Source: Vulcanimicrobiota bacterium | GTDB taxonomy: Bacteria > Vulcanimicrobiota > Vulcanimicrobiia > Vulcanimicrobiales > Vulcanimicrobiaceae | Direction: 5' to 3' | DNA length: 7,620 nt | Assembly: GCA_014304965.1 (NCBI GenBank) | Contig: JACRTZ010000038.1 | Coordinates: 1-7,620 of the forward strand | In this document: positions 7,329-7,620 of the stretch, one piece after another | How positions within the stretch are numbered: position 1 is the stretch's first letter | Layout of the letters: each line of letters begins with the position of its first letter | Notes under the pieces: model-generated | The model's input: the letters and a program-made list of their open reading frames with translations, nothing else | Databases searched by the model: none | What the model was told of the DNA's origin: nothing | Translations under genes and position numbers: made by a program

Positions 7329-7579
7329 GCGCCGATTACAAGAGTCCCGCTGCCGGGCAGAAACTCGAAATGTACGTTTCGCCGGAGTGTCCCTATTGCG
7401 CGGAAGCGCGCGCGTACTACGACGCGGAGAAGATCGCGTACGTCGTGCACGACGCGCAGAACGACCTTGCCGAGCGCAAGCGGATGTTCGCCTACACCGG
7501 CGGCGATCCGACGGTGCCCGCGATCGTGATCGACGGAACATATATCCGCTCGGGCTGGGGCGAGCCGCCGCACGGTTGA
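7325..7579 (+). CDS. Glutaredoxin-like thiol-disulfide protein
   Basis: An 84-residue cytoplasmic protein of the glutaredoxin fold. The dithiol active site C22-P-Y-C25 follows the first strand KLEMYVSPE, and the cis-proline substrate-binding motif TVPAIVIDG is at 63-71 (Pro65). A Gly-Trp-Gly tail (77-79) replaces the longer C-terminal helix of classical glutaredoxins, so it is at the short end of the family. It probably reduces protein or low-molecular-weight disulfides. The GTG at 7325-7327 overlaps the preceding TGA in GTGA, a standard translational-coupling arrangement; ATG 7370 is in frame but would cut the first strand and is unlikely. The coupling links it to the ornithine cyclodeaminase-like gene, perhaps to keep a cysteine in that enzyme reduced, but that is conjecture. 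A hairpin follows the stop. Confidence 0.9.
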   Translation: MSADYKSPAAGQKLEMYVSPECPYCAEARAYYDAEKIAYVVHDAQNDLAERKRMFAYTGGDPTVPAIVIDGTYIRSGWGEPPHG

Positions 7580-7591
7580 ACCGTTACCTAA

Positions 7592-7611
7592 AGCGCGCCG
7601 GTCGGCGCGCT
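7592..7611 (+). terminator. GC-rich hairpin after the glutaredoxin gene
   Basis: AGCGCGCC and GGCGCGCT are exact inverted arms around GGTC, and the 20-base unit is a perfect palindrome apart from the central GT step. It starts 12 bases after the glutaredoxin stop. No T-run follows (TGTGCGGAAC to the window end), so it is not a classical intrinsic terminator; it may stabilise the 3' end or act with Rho. Confidence 0.45.
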
Positions 7612-7620
7612 GTGCGGAAC

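Noticed and set aside
7573..7583. CGGTTGAACCG inverted repeat over the glutaredoxin stop
   Set aside because: The arms are five bases with a one-base centre, too tight to fold as a hairpin and short enough to arise by chance.

Overview
The window looks like a compact stretch of chromosome from a GC-rich bacterium (roughly two-thirds G+C by eye, strong G/C preference at third codon positions). There are eight protein genes and almost no non-coding DNA: five gaps or overlaps between neighbours are under 10 bases. No transposase, phage gene, tRNA, rRNA or CRISPR array is visible. The menaquinone/ubiquinone-type methyltransferase and a TonB-like membrane protein suggest a respiring diderm. The gene mix and diverged sequences would fit a poorly sampled lineage such as Candidatus Eremiobacterota, but that placement is a guess.

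Layout from left to right. (1) A UbiE/MenG methyltransferase on the minus strand runs off the left edge. (2) Divergent from it is a tight two-gene plus-strand unit: an 88-residue protein of unknown function that ends in a beta-clamp-binding hexapeptide (QLSLPL), then a phospholipase-D-fold protein whose second HKD motif has Pro in place of the catalytic His. (3) tatD (minus) overlaps the end of the PLD gene by four bases. (4) A TonB-like envelope protein (plus) is wedged between tatD and metG. (5) metG and rsmI (minus) form a translation-related pair. (6) Divergent from rsmI, a LOR/SDH-domain protein of the ornithine cyclodeaminase-like TIGR00300 type (plus) is translationally coupled to a small CPYC glutaredoxin, followed by a strong hairpin.

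rsmI, metG and tatD on one strand recall the rsmI-metS-tatD neighbourhood of Bacillus-type genomes. Here the TonB-like gene interrupts it in the opposite orientation, so tatD probably needs its own promoter. The genes are otherwise mostly housekeeping: quinone methylation, tRNA charging, 16S rRNA methylation, a nuclease, amino-acid metabolism and thiol redox. The part most likely to be undescribed is the two-gene unit at 725-1891, which may be a clamp-associated, PLD-fold DNA-processing pair. That reading is inference from one short motif and gene adjacency.
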